Shown here piece by piece: positions 20,010 to 30,752 of a stretch of 64,000 bases of DNA. The translations under genes and the position numbers were made by a program. The first letter of the stretch is position 1; every line of letters begins with the position of its first letter. Location: positions 7,295 to 71,294 of the forward strand of contig CAWJKX010000080.1 of assembly GCA_963843065.1 (NCBI GenBank), given 5' to 3'. This DNA comes from JAGVPT01 sp963843065. GTDB taxonomy: Bacteria; Bacteroidota; Ignavibacteria; UBA10030; UBA8401. The notes beneath the pieces are model-generated. The model did no database searches. It saw only the letters and a list, made by a program, of their open reading frames with translations, and was not told where the DNA came from.

Positions 20010-21900
20010 TTACTTTCCCATCCGGTCGAGTATCTTTTCCATTTCATCCATCACGCGGTTCATTTTTTTCATCGTTAGCTCAAAGGGTTCAGAAGTGGTC
20101 ATATCGACTCCCGCTTTCTTCAACAAGTTGATCGCGTAGTCTGACCCGCCGGCGGAGAGAAATTCCAGATACCGTTTTGTCTCCGCTTTGTCCCCGGCCA
20201 AAACTTGTTCGGAAAGCGCACAAGAGGCAGTGAATGCCGTCGCATATTGGTAGACGTAAAAATTATAGTAGAAATGTGGGATATAACTCCACTCGGACTG
20301 AATCTCGTCGTCCACGACAAAAGATTCCTTTGTCGTGCCCGTAATATTTTTTTCGTAATTTCCATGTAGACTTCGTTGAGCTTATCGCCGGTCAACGCAG
20401 TGCCTTGTTCCGCCAACTCTGTGGATGCGAAGCTCAAATTCGGCAAACTGCGTCTGGCGGAATACCGTGCCTTTGATTCCCTCCAGTAAATTTTCCGAGC
20501 AACGAAAGCTTCACCGTGTCGTTCTGAATGGTCTTTAACATATGATCAATCAACAGCGCTTCGTTGAACGTCGAGGCGACTTCCGCGACAAAAATCGGGT
20601 AGTCGGCCGTCGGATACGGCTGCGTTTTATTTGAAAAATAACTCTGCATTGTGTGCCGTTTCATGGGCAAGCGTCCTGGTACCGTGGTCCTTACCATTGA
20701 AGTTGAGAAGCATGTACAGATAGAACATCATAGGCGTGGCCGTTGGAATATGCGCCGCTTTTCTTCCCCTCAGTCGGAAAAACGCTTCGAATCCACCGGT
20801 CGGAAAAAGCCCTCTTCGTAACCGAAAGGTATTCGTCTCCCAGGGGTGCAAGAGATGCAAGCACGTTCTGTTTCGATTAATCGACTGTATATTTCAGATC
20901 GACGCCGCGAAGAAGCGGAGCATACAAAATCGTAGTAGTGAAGCGTGTCGACACCGAGAATCCTCTTTCTCAACTTCAAGTAACGGTGGAATGTTGCAAG
21001 GTTGGCGTGGACCTTTCGACGAGGCTGTGGTAGACTTGCACTGGAATATTGTCTGCATCGAGCGCGCTTTGAAGAGACGACTCGTTATTCCGGGCCTTCG
21101 TGTCGAAAATATCTTTGTTCACCTTTGCCGAGAGCTCTGCGCCATACGTCCTGCGGTATTGGTTCATCGCTTCGAAATACGTCGCAAACACTTTTTTCCG
21201 GTCGTCGCGGTTTGCGGATGCCCGGTAAAGGCTGAACCCCGCCTGGTCAAGCTTCACGTATTTCCATCGCTCAATACAAGTTCCGGATAGGGAAACTCGG
21301 CATTAGAAAAAACATTGAAAATGCTTTCCGGGGCGTCGGCCATCAAGCCGGCGTCGGCAATAATTTTTTCTTCTCCCTCACTCCCTGTGTGTGCTTGTCG
21401 TCTCAGAATATCGTCGAGGTAATGACGGTAACTTCCAGTTTCTTCTCCTGCTTGAGAAACGATTCGATTGTTGCACGGTCAATCTTGAGAATCTCTGGTT
21501 CGATGAATGCCTCTGCCGCGTCAATCGTCGAACTGATCTGGTTCATTTCCTGCTTCATCGCTAGATACTTTGAATCCCGTGTATCCTGGTCTGAACTCAT
21601 GCTTGCGTACGGGTAGAGGCGAGAATCCTCTTTGCCAAGCTGGTAGCTGAAATCCAGGCACCCGAGGAGCTTCTCGGGTGAAGAACTGAGCGTTCCCTGA
21701 AATTTTTTCACGTCCGGAATTTCAGCGACGAGATTCTCCTTCGCTTTCTTCCACGCGTCGTCGGTGGGGTAAAGCTCGGCAAGGTTCCATTTGTCTTTCT
21801 CCGGGATTTTTGCCCTGTCTCGTTCCTGGGCAACCGCAGCGTGAGATTCCGCAGCCAACATTCCGAAAATAGAAATGGCTGCTATCGTCAAAGGATGCAT
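20010..21900 (-). pseudogene. pepF: oligoendopeptidase F-like M3 metallopeptidase, broken by many frameshifts
   Basis: The start is MHPLTIAAISIFGMLAAESHA (signal peptide). The region then reads through about 1.9 kb as recognisable M3B peptidase pieces spread over all three minus frames, for example PEKDKWNLAELYPTDDAWKK, KKVFATYFEAMNQYRRTYGA, KLRKRILGVDTLHYYDF, LAHETAH (where the zinc motif HExGH should stand), TFNEALLIDHMLK, and SEWSYIPHFYYNFYVYQYA. The zinc motif itself is damaged; restoring two bases in the run near 20670 gives HETGH followed by TMQSYFSN. I count roughly nine breaks. This is far denser than elsewhere, so it may be a true pseudogene or a very poorly called stretch. The intact family cleaves short peptides. 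Confidence 0.8.
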
Positions 21901-22018
21901 AGAGAAGCCTTTCGTGCGATAATGGAAGAAAACGCTGGAAATATGAAAAAATTATACGATTGTATTGACCGCAGGTTTCATACTATAGTAACTGATGTTA
22001 CGCAAAAATCCTATTTGG

Positions 22019-22131
22019 CACACCCCCAACCCCTCTCGTTTTCGCCACATGCTCACACACAGAGGGGAGCGGCGGGGCAAGTCCCCTCTGTGCGTTGCTC
22101 GCGCGATGACGAGAGGGGATTTAGGGGTGTG
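22019..22131. repeat. 113-bp nested palindromic repeat
   Basis: Outer arms CACACCCCCAACCCCTCTCG (22019-22038) and CGAGAGGGGATTTAGGGGTGTG (22110-22131) are near-complements. Nested inside is a second hairpin (CACACAGAGGGGA / TCCCCTCTGTGCG) with a GC-rich loop. It lies in the roughly 490-bp gap between the peptidase start and the pilin-block end. Such AGGGGTGTG/GAGAGGGG palindromes look like dispersed repeats; no gene is inside. The rest of the gap holds a terminator at 22320 and nothing else that I can name. Confidence 0.8.
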
Positions 22132-22319
22132 TCTTTTGTTTGGTGGAGCACTTCTTTCATGAATTCTTCAGAATGCATAACATCAATATAGTAAGATAGA
22201 TGATGTTCAAAATCAATCCGAAAGGGAGTAATAGTGCGATTTGCCCGTTTCGAGATGCGATAGGTGGGAGCGACGCGACCCATGCTTTGCGGCGCACAAC
22301 GAAAGCCCGGTTCCGTCCT

Positions 22320-22359
22320 CAAAATAAAAAATGCGATGCACTTTTGTTTGCATCGCATT
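22320..22359 (-). terminator. intrinsic terminator of the pilin-like operon
   Basis: On the minus strand an 11-bp stem, AATGCGATGCA/TGCATCGCATT, is followed by TTTTTATTTT. It lies just after the stop of the last pilin-like gene (22389) and would end the block transcribed from PilC or PilB onward. Confidence 0.82.
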
Positions 22360-22388
22360 CGTAAAGAAAAAATCGTTGTATGAAACTC

Positions 22389-22802
22389 TTAACTCAACCG
22401 TGAATATTCGCTAGCATCCGGCTGCTGGTAGATCCGTTGGAGCGTCCACTTCACTCCGTTATACTGCAGGATCGCTATCATCGTTACCTGGAATCCGTTA
22501 TAGGTCCCGGTCGAGGTCACCCGCATTTGCGTCCCCGTAAGCCCTGCCGGCCGGTCTGCAACGTACGACGCGCACCCTCCATTCACGTTCACGGTACTCG
22601 AAGGAAAGCCGGCAGCTGAGTTGCCGCCCACATCTCCTATCGCAAACTTTACGCCTGCATTGGAAATTTGCCGCGCCTCGTCATGGAAGGCTTGAGACTG
22701 CGCAACATTGTAAATAGCCTGGTCCGTGGTTGTAAACAACAACGCGAAGGCCCCGATCATCACATATGCCCCGAGACCAATAATGACCTTTGAACTTCCC
22801 AT
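22389..22802 (-). CDS. pilin-like membrane-anchored protein
   Basis: A 137-residue protein beginning MGSSKVIIGLGAYVMIGAFALL, a short N-terminus followed directly by one long hydrophobic helix, then a Gly/Thr/Ser-rich exported domain. I took the ATG at 22802, which has GAGG upstream; a GTG lies 6 nt earlier. The layout is that of a type IV minor pilin or pseudopilin, but the usual Gly-Phe cleavage site with Glu at +5 is not evident. It is last in a same-strand run with two similar proteins and PilB/PilC, which is the main reason for the call. Confidence 0.6.
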   Translation of the reverse strand: MGSSKVIIGLGAYVMIGAFALLFTTTDQAIYNVAQSQAFHDEARQISNAGVKFAIGDVGGNSAAGFPSSTVNVNGGCASYVADRPAGLTGTQMRVTSTGTYNGFQVTMIAILQYNGVKWTLQRIYQQPDASEYSRLS

Positions 22803-22968
22803 ATGCACCTCGCTGATTAGGCTTATCTACATAAAAAAGCTTCTTCCGAAGCCCGTCTTTCTTGAGCTTTGACTATGTTAAAAATAACATCTCCATTGGC
22901 ATTAACAATACGGGCTGACACGTATATTCACAAATACGGTGTGCAGAGGATGCCCGCATTCCCCTTCC

Positions 22969-23602
22969 CTACAGATTCTGAGGAAAAACTGTCCGCTCCC
23001 AAAACGCCCTCACGTATTTCGTGGGAAAATTTGTGGTAGTATTGTCGACGGCGGGTTGATTCGTATATAATCCCGGTCCCGCTGGAGCCGTAGTTACTTC
23101 ATCTGCCACTTGCCCGCTTGATTCCATTACAAGACTCACTTTAATAGATTTGATCCCCGAAACATTGCTCCCGCTTAGTGTATTGCCGTACACATCGTAG
23201 TATGTAAAGCACAATGAATCGACGTCTCGCGCCAACTCGAAAGGAGTCCCTCCGTTAATCGAACTTACTACTCTGAACAGACTACAATGAATGGAGCCGG
23301 TATATGTCGGCTCCGAAAAAATAATAAACCGTTTCGGGAATGCTGTCATTGTTGATGTCGGCATGAAATTGAATTGCCTGAGACTGGGCAGTGTCGAAAA
23401 CTTTCGATGTCGTCGGTCCGTATCCCGCTAGCCGAATATCATCAGTCAGGATTTCTGCCGGCACTACGGTTTTCTGCTTTACTATATAGAGAGTACTCTT
23501 ATAAGTGTAGGCACTCTGTAAACCCACACTCAAATAGAGTGTCATGAGCACGATGGCACCGCGAATCACCATCGAACCGATTATGTCCAGCATTACGCTC
23601 AT
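22969..23602 (-). CDS. pilin-like exported protein (frameshifted)
   Basis: About 210 residues once a one-base insertion near 23285 is removed. The N-terminus (MSVMLDIIGSMVIRGAIVLM) holds one membrane helix. The exported part includes PAEILTDDIRLAGYGP, which resembles PilW-type minor pilins, and FRVVSSINGGTPFELARDVDSLCFTYYD, also reminiscent of PilW/prepilin N-methylation proteins where an internal Cys-containing strand follows. It lies 19 nt from the next pilin-like gene upstream. The PilW-like role is an inference from motif style and neighbours. Confidence 0.6.
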
Positions 23603-23620
23603 TAGTATGTCGCTATAGCG

Positions 23621-24191
23621 CTAAAAGTAAGAGGCTTTCGTCAAATAAATAGGATGAGTAACGTTTACATCGATTCGTTTGTAATAAGTCTGGACGCCCG
23701 AAGGTGAATCGGGGTCATTCTTCGAAACATAATAGACTTTCACTTTCAGCGTATATCCTGAAATGTCGGCAGAATTTGCGGTTCTCACATATCCATTGTA
23801 GTCGCCCACATCGTCAAACCAGTTTGGACTATCTCCCCGGACCGATTTATACGGCGCCACATCCGGATTTCCCGCAGGCATCACATTTTCTCTTGCGGTA
23901 AATGTAGGGCCCATATCGAAGTCGAAAAAGGGTTGGGGTATCAGGCCACGGAAAATTGGACTGATTGTAAGGACCAGTAACATTCCCCGACCCATCCAGC
24001 GTTACATTCGAATCGAATTTCTTCGTCAAAATTTCGGAAAGTAGTGCATTGCCAAAATTCGAAGCCTGTTCGATTGCCTCTTCCTGGAGATAATACTTTG
24101 TATTTTCGAGGATCATCTTATTGGCACTCAGTACCGCCAGAGTCAGCAATACAAAAAATGCCGCCGAAATCATCGTCTGCCCAAGGCTCAT
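23621..24191 (-). CDS. pilin-like exported protein (frameshifted)
   Basis: About 190 residues. It begins MSLGQTMISAAFFVLLTLAVL, a hydrophobic helix right at the N-terminus, then a charged helix (KYYLQEEAIEQASNFGNALLSEILTKKF) as in pilin stalk regions, then a globular domain. An extra T in a T-run near 23925-23930 breaks the frame; removing it joins DTPTLF to DFDMGPTF. It is first of three such genes downstream of PilB. The class is probable; the exact minor-pilin type is not known. Confidence 0.6.
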
Positions 24192-24576
24192 CGTAAAGTC
24201 TCTTCGGAAGCAGGTTCAAAAAAAACCATCACAATACGACGTCGGAATATGTCGAACGCGTCAAAATGTGCAGTGAGATTTGTCGCACAAGTAACAGATT
24301 GCATTAATTATTAGCCGGCATAACTATAATCTATTAACGAAAAATCATTTCTAGTTGCCACCCTCTTAATTGTCTCTCCTCTCGAACATTTTGGGGACAC
24401 GTCTTGAGATTACATTCAGCACGAGAGAAAGATCATGAATTCCCTTCCCGGTCCCAAAGGGATGCCTTGGGCATAAGGAAAGCGATTAGGGCTGGGGTCG
24501 ATAATATGGAATAGAAGAAGCTATCCCGAAAAACTCAACCGATGTCATTCTGAACAGAGCATTCTTGAGATGATTT
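24192..24576. other. 385-bp gap between PilB and the pilin-like genes
   Basis: No gene is credible here. The stretch is AT-rich near 24290-24350 and may hold a separate promoter for the pilin-like genes. An imperfect hairpin built on TCCCAAAGGGA/CCTTGGG lies at about 24455-24475. Near 24540 the phrase ATGTCATTCTGAACAGAGCA looks like the start of a dispersed repeat, but I find no second copy in the window. Confidence 0.5.
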
Positions 24577-26369
24577 CTAATCATCGTCGGCAGTGACACT
24601 CGCAACTTCTTCGATCGTCGTAATACCTCGCTTGAGAAGCTCCAGGGCATTCATTCTCAACGTGCGCATCCCGTTTTTCAGCGCAAGTTGCCGAACCGCC
24701 TCCTCGTTGACGGATGATCCGGCGTCAAGGATAAGCTGACGGATTTCTTTCGTAAAATACAACGCCTCGTGAACTGCCGTGCGCCCCTTGTAGCCTTTGA
24801 TGCATTCGCTGCAGCCGATCGGCTGATAAAATTTCGTGGAGCGAATTTCTTCCTCCGGCATGCCCAGCTTTCGCAGCAGCGGGGTATCCGGTTCGCTGAT
24901 CGGGCTTTTACACCGCTCGCACAATTTCCGGATCAACCGCTGCGCGACGATGATGTTGATGCTGTACGCGATGAGAAACGGTTCAATCCCCATTTTATAC
25001 AGCCTGGAGACAGCACTCGGCGCATCGTTCGTATGAAGCGTCGACAATGTAAGATGTCCGGTGTTCGCCAGCTTCACCGCAATCTCGGCGGTCAGTTTAT
25101 CGCGAATCTCGCCCACCATAACGATATCGGGGTCGTGTCGAAGAATGGCGCGAAGCGCTCCCTCGAAATCGAGTTTTGAATTCAACTTTACCTGCCGAGC
25201 GCCGTCGATGAAAGTATTCGACCGGATCTTCCACCGTTATAATGTTGAGCGACGGGTCCATCACCGTGCGGAGGGCGGCGACCAGCGTGGTGCTCTTTCC
25301 GCTTCCCGTAGGGCCGGTCACGATGATGATCCCGTACGGCTTCGCGATAGCTTTGCGCATCACGCTTTCGCTGTACGGGTCGAACCCGAGATCCTCGATG
25401 CTGCCGCCAATCACGGGCTCCATCAACACGCGGATAACAATCGATTCGAACTTGTTCTTCAGTTCTTTTCCGATCAAGGGGATGACGGAGACGCGGAAAC
25501 GGACGGTTCTTTTATCGATCGTCAACTGTGCGAAGCCATCCTGGGCCATGTTGCGTTCGAACCGGTCCAGATTTTTGGCTCTGTCTTTGACCACGGCGGA
25601 GACTGCTTCAGCACGGGTCTCATTGTTCGTGTACCACCGCGACAGCTTCCCGTCAACCCGGAAGTGAAATTCCGTGATCTTATCGCCGCGGGGAATTACG
25701 TGGATATCGCTTGCTCCGACCCGGACGGCATCGACAAATATGCTTTCGACAAGGTCGACAAGCCCGCTCTTGCTGATCTCTTCTTCGAGCGCTTGCTCGT
25801 AATTTTCGGAATCTTCTTCCCCCTCGTCGACAAAGGATTCCCCGCGCAGCATCGATTCCTTATCCTTATATACCGCTTTGTCAAGGCTTACTCTTTTCCA
25901 TAAGCCGTCCCATTGGCTCAGCGGAACATAGCAAATTTCAAATTTCTGGTAATGGAACGTCCGCGCAATTTTATACACTTCGGGCTTGGTCGGGTCGGGC
26001 GTTATCACAAGCAGCCTCCCCGGGCGTTCGGGGTCCATCGAGTACGGAAGGACGTTGTTTTCCTGCACCATGTCACGGATAGAGTCCGGAAGCGAGGTTA
26101 ATTCCTTCCGTATGAAACCAAGAACACCGTCGTCGATCGTCTCCATCGAAATATCGAGAGTGCGAAAGGCATAGTAATCTGCCACCTCGCGATATACAAG
26201 ATCCCTGTCCATCTTGAACTGCTCGACAAGAATCTGCGGCAACTTACGGCGCCCTTTGTTCTCCTCTTTGTTCAGGACCGCAACTGCGCGTTCGAGCACA
26301 TCCGCTTGGATGATTCCCTTTGTCGATCAGGATATCGCCTAATTCTTTTTTTGCGCTGCGTGTCTGCAT
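24577..26369 (-). CDS. pilB: PilB/GspE-type secretion/assembly ATPase (two frameshifts)
   Basis: Hexameric ATPase of about 597 residues that drives pilus extension or type II secretion. The true start is the ATG at 26369 (MQTRSAKKELGDILIDKG). An extra A near 26312 and an extra T near 25208 break the frame. Features in order are an N-terminal GspE/MshEN-like domain, the Walker A motif GPTGSGKSTT, the Asp-box region VEDPVEYF, the Walker B region LRAILRHDPDIVMVGEIRD, the His-box LTLSTLHTNDAPSA, and the zinc tetracysteine pair CERC...CSEC. PilC is encoded 61 nt upstream. This is an extension-type ATPase; no PilT-like gene is present in the window. Confidence 0.93.
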
Positions 26370-26430
26370 TGTGCAGTCTGTTTACACCATGGGCTGTGAG
26401 AGTATTGTGTTCATCAACCGGTCCGCCGGC

Positions 26431-27769
26431 CTACATCGACTTGATATTGAGCGACGCCGTCTCCGAAGAGAGAAGAGTCAAAAAGATCATCGCGACCATG
26501 ATAATGACGGAAATGAAGACCTCAATAAAATTAACCAGATTTTTCATAGCGTAGTGATTTTCCATCTGATAAAAGTCCGCTAACTGGTTTGCCGTGTCTT
26601 TGACCGCGCCGGTCTCCGCAGCGGTCTTGAAACGGGAGATGAACATGTCGGGGAAAAAATCCACCGCTTCGAGCGCTTTTGACAATTCCGTCCCGTACTT
26701 CAGCATCGTCGGAATCGCGACGGTCTTGATTTGCTGCGTGAGGAATAAATTCCCGCTCGATTCAGCTGCAAGCTGGATCGCTTCAATGTTTTCTCCGGCC
26801 GTTGCATACATGATCCCCAGGACGCGGCAGAAAATTTCCGTGCTCGTGTTTCGCAGGATACTACCGACATACGGCACTTTGACGATATATTTGTGCATCG
26901 CGAGGCGCCCCTTGGGCGAAATGATGTACGCGTAAAAACCGCCGACCATGAGAACGAACAGAGACGATGATGAGCACGAAATGGTTATGGAGCGCATCGC
27001 TGATATTCAACGTGAACTGCGTCAATGGCGGTACCTCGTCGATGAGCGGTCCCATGAACTTCATCATTTTCGGAAGCAGGAATAGTACATAGAATGCGAT
27101 CGCCCCGATAAGAGTGAGCGAAGTTACCGCCGGCAGGATCAACGCACTCGTCAGCCCTTTCTTGAACTCTGCCTGCCGCTCCACAAGCGCGGCAACGTTT
27201 CTGAATATCGTCGTCATGTCTCCGCTTTTCGAGGCAATACCGAGCATGAGCGCTGTGTGCTCTCCGAACACCTTTCCCTGTCTCATGAACGCCTCGCGCG
27301 AATCCATGCCGTTCTTCAGGTCAAGGATGATGTCGCGCAGCGCAACTTTCATGTTCTTGTCTTTGACGCTGTTCACCATCACCTGCAGGACTTCGGTGTA
27401 CGGAAGCTTCTGTTCCAACAGACGCGCGCTGGTTCCTACAAATGACACGATCTCATTCGATGCGGCTTGAAAACGAAAATCATAATGCCGACGCACCCAC
27501 CGCACATCGAACCCAATACGCTGCAGCGCCGCAACCACCTCCGCGCGGGTGTATGCGCTTTGAAATCCATCGATGTTTTTCGTCCCATGACGCACGCGGT
27601 ACGCAAAATTCTTTTTCCTGCGAACCGACACAAGAATCGTGTTACGAAAACGAGGATGCAGCTTTGCCCTTCGTTTTGCGTCGGAGGACGAACTTGCCGA
27701 GATAAACCCTTGCACGGGTTTTCCCGAAGCTTCCTTCGCTACAATTTGATATGAAGTTATTTCTGCCAA
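26431..27769 (-). CDS. pilC: PilC/GspF-type inner-membrane platform protein (frameshifted)
   Basis: About 445 residues with two GspF repeats. The first carries FVGTSARLLEQKLPYTEVLQ and the hydrophobic segment ALILPAVTSLTLIGAIAFYVLF; the second carries RVLGIMYATAGENIEAIQLA and ends with a membrane helix (VEVFISVIIMVAMIFLTLL-like). A one-base insertion near 26962 (in GTCTCTGTTC) splits the gene between the repeats. The open frame begins at a TTG (27769) after an in-frame stop, so the start is unusual or altered by another base error. It is the platform on which the PilB ATPase works. Confidence 0.9.
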
Positions 27770-27968
27770 TCTTTTCCGGGCAAATTATGACACACGTCCT
27801 CTGGCCGGCATTCCGCTACGGCGCCGGTTCGAAAGAAAGCGCATAGCTGAAAAATGCCTCCACACAAGGGAATAGGGCTTTACTCAAGTTTGTGTAAAAA
27901 TACATAAACAGTCAAGTCTGCACTATCGGGACGAATACGGATATTTGTTGTCGGGTAATATACGGATA

Positions 27969-28628
27969 TTAATCCAGCTTGACAATTCCCTTTGTCAGAG
28001 CGTACCTAGTCAGGCCTGCAACGGTGTGGATGTCTAACTTTCGGATTATTCGCTCCCGGTGCGTCTCAACAGTGCGAACGCTCACAAACAACCGGCCGGC
28101 AATTTCCTTATTGCCCAGTCCCTCGGCTATCAGCGTAAGAACTTCCGATTCACGCCGCGAAAGCTCTACGCTCCCCTTTTTCCCTTTCGTTCTGGAGATC
28201 CTGACATAGTCGTTCACGACAGTCTGGGAAATCTTTGGGCTGAAATATGTCTCGCCACGGTGGACGGCCTCGATTGCAGCTATCAATGCCGACGGCGAAG
28301 AGTCCTTCAGCACGTAGCCCTGCACTCCCGTAGAAATCATTCTGCTGACATACTCCTTTGAATCGTGCATCGTGAGAATAAGTATTTTACTTTTGGGAAC
28401 CGTCTTTTTCAGCAATCGCGCCGTTTCGAGGCCGTTCATGCCGGGCATATTGATGTCAAGAAGGATGATGTGAGGGAGGAGGTCCTTCGCCAGACGAAGA
28501 GCTTCCTGACCGTCGACCGCTTCGCCGACAATTTCATACGTTTTTTCTTGAACGAGATATGAGCGGAGGCCTTCCCTCACAAGGGGATGGTCGTCCACAA
28601 GCAGCAATGTTATTTTCGATTTTTTCAT
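27969..28628 (-). CDS. NarL/LuxR-type response regulator
   Basis: A 219-residue two-domain regulator. The receiver domain has the acidic pair VDDH near residue 11, phospho-acceptor Asp58 in IILLDINMPGMNG, and switch residues in ILILTMHDSKEY. The C-terminal LuxR helix-turn-helix spans about 150-205 (LSRRESEVLTLIAEGLGNKEIA). I chose the ATG at 28628 (MKKSKITLLLVDDHP); the longer open frame upstream overlaps the kinase. The partner is the PAS histidine kinase encoded directly upstream, which ends 26 nt away. Targets cannot be read from sequence. Confidence 0.93.
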   Translation of the reverse strand: MKKSKITLLLVDDHPLVREGLRSYLVQEKTYEIVGEAVDGQEALRLAKDLLPHIILLDINMPGMNGLETARLLKKTVPKSKILILTMHDSKEYVSRMISTGVQGYVLKDSSPSALIAAIEAVHRGETYFSPKISQTVVNDYVRISRTKGKKGSVELSRRESEVLTLIAEGLGNKEIAGRLFVSVRTVETHRERIIRKLDIHTVAGLTRYALTKGIVKLD

Positions 28629-28653
28629 ATTTGTGTCTCTTTCATTATCGGAT

Positions 28654-30648
28654 TCAAAGAGGAAGCTGCACGCTGATTTCCATCCCGCCTTTTGGAGAGG
28701 AATGAACTGAAACCGTTCCGCCGACATAGGCCGCCCGTTCCTTCATATTCAATAAACCCATGCCGGAATTTTTAGAAGGATGTGCCGTAAGGTCATGCTC
28801 GCCGGAGCCTTTTCCGTTATCTTTTATTTTCAGCGTAAGCCGGGAACGGTCTCTTTCGCATCGGATCACAAGCCGGGTTGCTTCGGCATGTTTTGCAACG
28901 TTGCTGAGTGCTTCTTGAATAATTCGGTACATCGTTACTTCAATTTCGGGGGAAAGTTTTTTTGGAAAACGCAGGAACTTCAGGTCAACGCCGACTTTCG
29001 TCACTTCTTCGAATTCTTCACACATGCTTCTCACTGCGGGAATAACTCCAAGGTCATCCAGCTCGCTCGGCCGCAAATTCTGTGAAATCCTTCTCACTTC
29101 GTTCATCGCTTTTTCGAGAGAGACCTTCGCGCTCGCCACAACATCCCGCAGCGCTTTATCTTTGCGCTGTGCCCGCTCTTCAACGCTCTCCATCCTGAAT
29201 TTTACGGAGGAGAGAATTTGGTTAACGCTGTCGTGGAGGTCCCGCGCGACACGCCGCCGTTCCGATTCCTGAGCGTTGATAATGCGTATCGGCAGATCCC
29301 GTAACATTTCATCGGCAACTTTCCGGTCAGTGATGTCGCGGAAATTGACGACGACGGCTCCAACCGCCGGGTCTTCGAGCAGGTTCTTCCCCACACCTTC
29401 TATCCACCTCCATGAGCCGTTCTTTTCCTTGCAGCGGATTTCTGCGGCAGCAATCTTTGAAGGCTCGCGCAGAATATCTTCAAAGAGAGCTTTGATCGAA
29501 TCCAGATCGAGCGAATGGATCAATGTCAGAGCACTCCTCCCGATCAACTCATCCGGTACGTAGCCGAGAACTCTGGCAATGGAAGGGCTGACATAGGAAA
29601 ATGCCCCCTCGCGGTTAACCAGGGCAACGACGTCCGAACTCTCCTCAATGAGCGAGCGGAACCTTTTTTCCCGTGACGCCAATTCGTCGCGCGCATGAAT
29701 CCGCTCGCTGACATCCCGGACGACATTCCGGTATTCCTTCACATTCCCATCCCGGTCGCGGATGATTCTGGTCGATTGTTCCACCCAGGTCGCGCTGCCG
29801 TCTTTTCTTCTCCGGCGAAATTCGCACGTTGTGTCGATTGTTCCGTCTTTGGTCCGGTCACGGTAGAATTTCAATACCCGAGGCCGGTCCTGGGGAACAA
29901 TCAGGCTCAGAAAAAATTTGCCGAGGATTTCCTCGGGCAAATACCCCGTTTCCGAAAATAAGTTTGGGCTGCTGTAGACAATAAAGCCGCGATGGTCGCA
30001 GACAAAATAGACCTCGCTGATATTTTCGACGAGGTCGCGGTACTTTTTTTCGCTCTCGCGCAGCGCCTGGTCGGCCCGCTTGCGTTCAGTGAAGTCGATG
30101 ATCGAGACGAGGACCTTTGAATAGTCGGTTTCATGTCCCGACACGACGGACCATTTCAAGAAGATATCTTTTCGCTCCCCCGTGAAAGTCCGGTTGAAAT
30201 CCTCAGTCTCAAACGTCGATGCGCCGGAAGCAATGGCGATAAGTTCTTCGATAAACGCTTCGTGAATCTCATCGCCGAATACGCCGTTCAGCCCGGCAAG
30301 AAAATCTTTTTTTGTTTCAACACCGTACAATTTCATTGTCGCCTTATTGACATCGAGAACTTTTACCATACCGGCGCATGCGATCACTTCGCCCGTATGG
30401 TTCAAAAAGTATCTCTTGAAATCCTTAACGCCGGACTTCCGCAAACGTTCGATATACGCTTTGACTTCGGAGAAATCTTCTTCCCACAGCGAGATCGGAG
30501 AATTTTCAAAAAAACTGTGGTAGCGTGCTTCGCTCTGGCCCAGTTCAATATCATGACGCCTCTGGCGGAGAAGCGAGCTCCATAACAAAATAGCAAACCC
30601 GATAAGCAGCAGGCCAACGGGAAGTAGAAAACTAAAATGCGGTATCAT
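28654..30648 (-). CDS. PAS-domain sensor histidine kinase (HisKA_3 type)
   Basis: A 664-residue kinase with one N-terminal membrane helix (residues about 8-26). Three PAS modules follow (FFENSPISLWEEDF; DLVENISEVYFVCD; SLIEESSDVVALVNREG), some with PAC-like tails. The NarX/DegS-type dimerisation helix has phospho-acceptor His in ESERRRVARDLHDSV, and the ATPase domain has the N box EALSNVAKHAEA, DNGKGSGEHD, and SGMGLLNMKERA. The first PAS carries an unusually long insert, so the ligand is unclear. It is cotranscribed with the LuxR-type regulator, forming one two-component system. Confidence 0.93.
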   Translation of the reverse strand: MIPHFSFLLPVGLLLIGFAILLWSSLLRQRRHDIELGQSEARYHSFFENSPISLWEEDFSEVKAYIERLRKSGVKDFKRYFLNHTGEVIACAGMVKVLDVNKATMKLYGVETKKDFLAGLNGVFGDEIHEAFIEELIAIASGASTFETEDFNRTFTGERKDIFLKWSVVSGHETDYSKVLVSIIDFTERKRADQALRESEKKYRDLVENISEVYFVCDHRGFIVYSSPNLFSETGYLPEEILGKFFLSLIVPQDRPRVLKFYRDRTKDGTIDTTCEFRRRRKDGSATWVEQSTRIIRDRDGNVKEYRNVVRDVSERIHARDELASREKRFRSLIEESSDVVALVNREGAFSYVSPSIARVLGYVPDELIGRSALTLIHSLDLDSIKALFEDILREPSKIAAAEIRCKEKNGSWRWIEGVGKNLLEDPAVGAVVVNFRDITDRKVADEMLRDLPIRIINAQESERRRVARDLHDSVNQILSSVKFRMESVEERAQRKDKALRDVVASAKVSLEKAMNEVRRISQNLRPSELDDLGVIPAVRSMCEEFEEVTKVGVDLKFLRFPKKLSPEIEVTMYRIIQEALSNVAKHAEATRLVIRCERDRSRLTLKIKDNGKGSGEHDLTAHPSKNSGMGLLNMKERAAYVGGTVSVHSSPKGGMEISVQLPL

Positions 30649-30707
30649 GAACTGCCTGCAATGAAAAGAAGTTCACATGCTGCGGGGAGCGGAAGCCGCC
30701 GCAAGAA

Positions 30708-30752
30708 ACAAAAAAACCTCTTTATTCCGCGCAGTGCGGACCTCAAGAGGTT
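30708..30752 (-). terminator. intrinsic terminator downstream of uvrC
   Basis: On the minus strand the stem AACCTCTT/AAGAGGTT encloses a GC-rich loop (GTCCGCACTGCGCGGA) and is followed by a run of seven T. It lies in the 400-bp gap between uvrC and the histidine-kinase gene and would end the uvrC message, or act as an attenuator ahead of the kinase. The remaining gap holds the 72-bp palindromic repeat and nothing else visible. Confidence 0.8.

Noticed and set aside
25061..25903. 280-codon plus-strand open frame
   Set aside because: Antisense to pilB; the pilB motifs run through the same bases on the minus strand.
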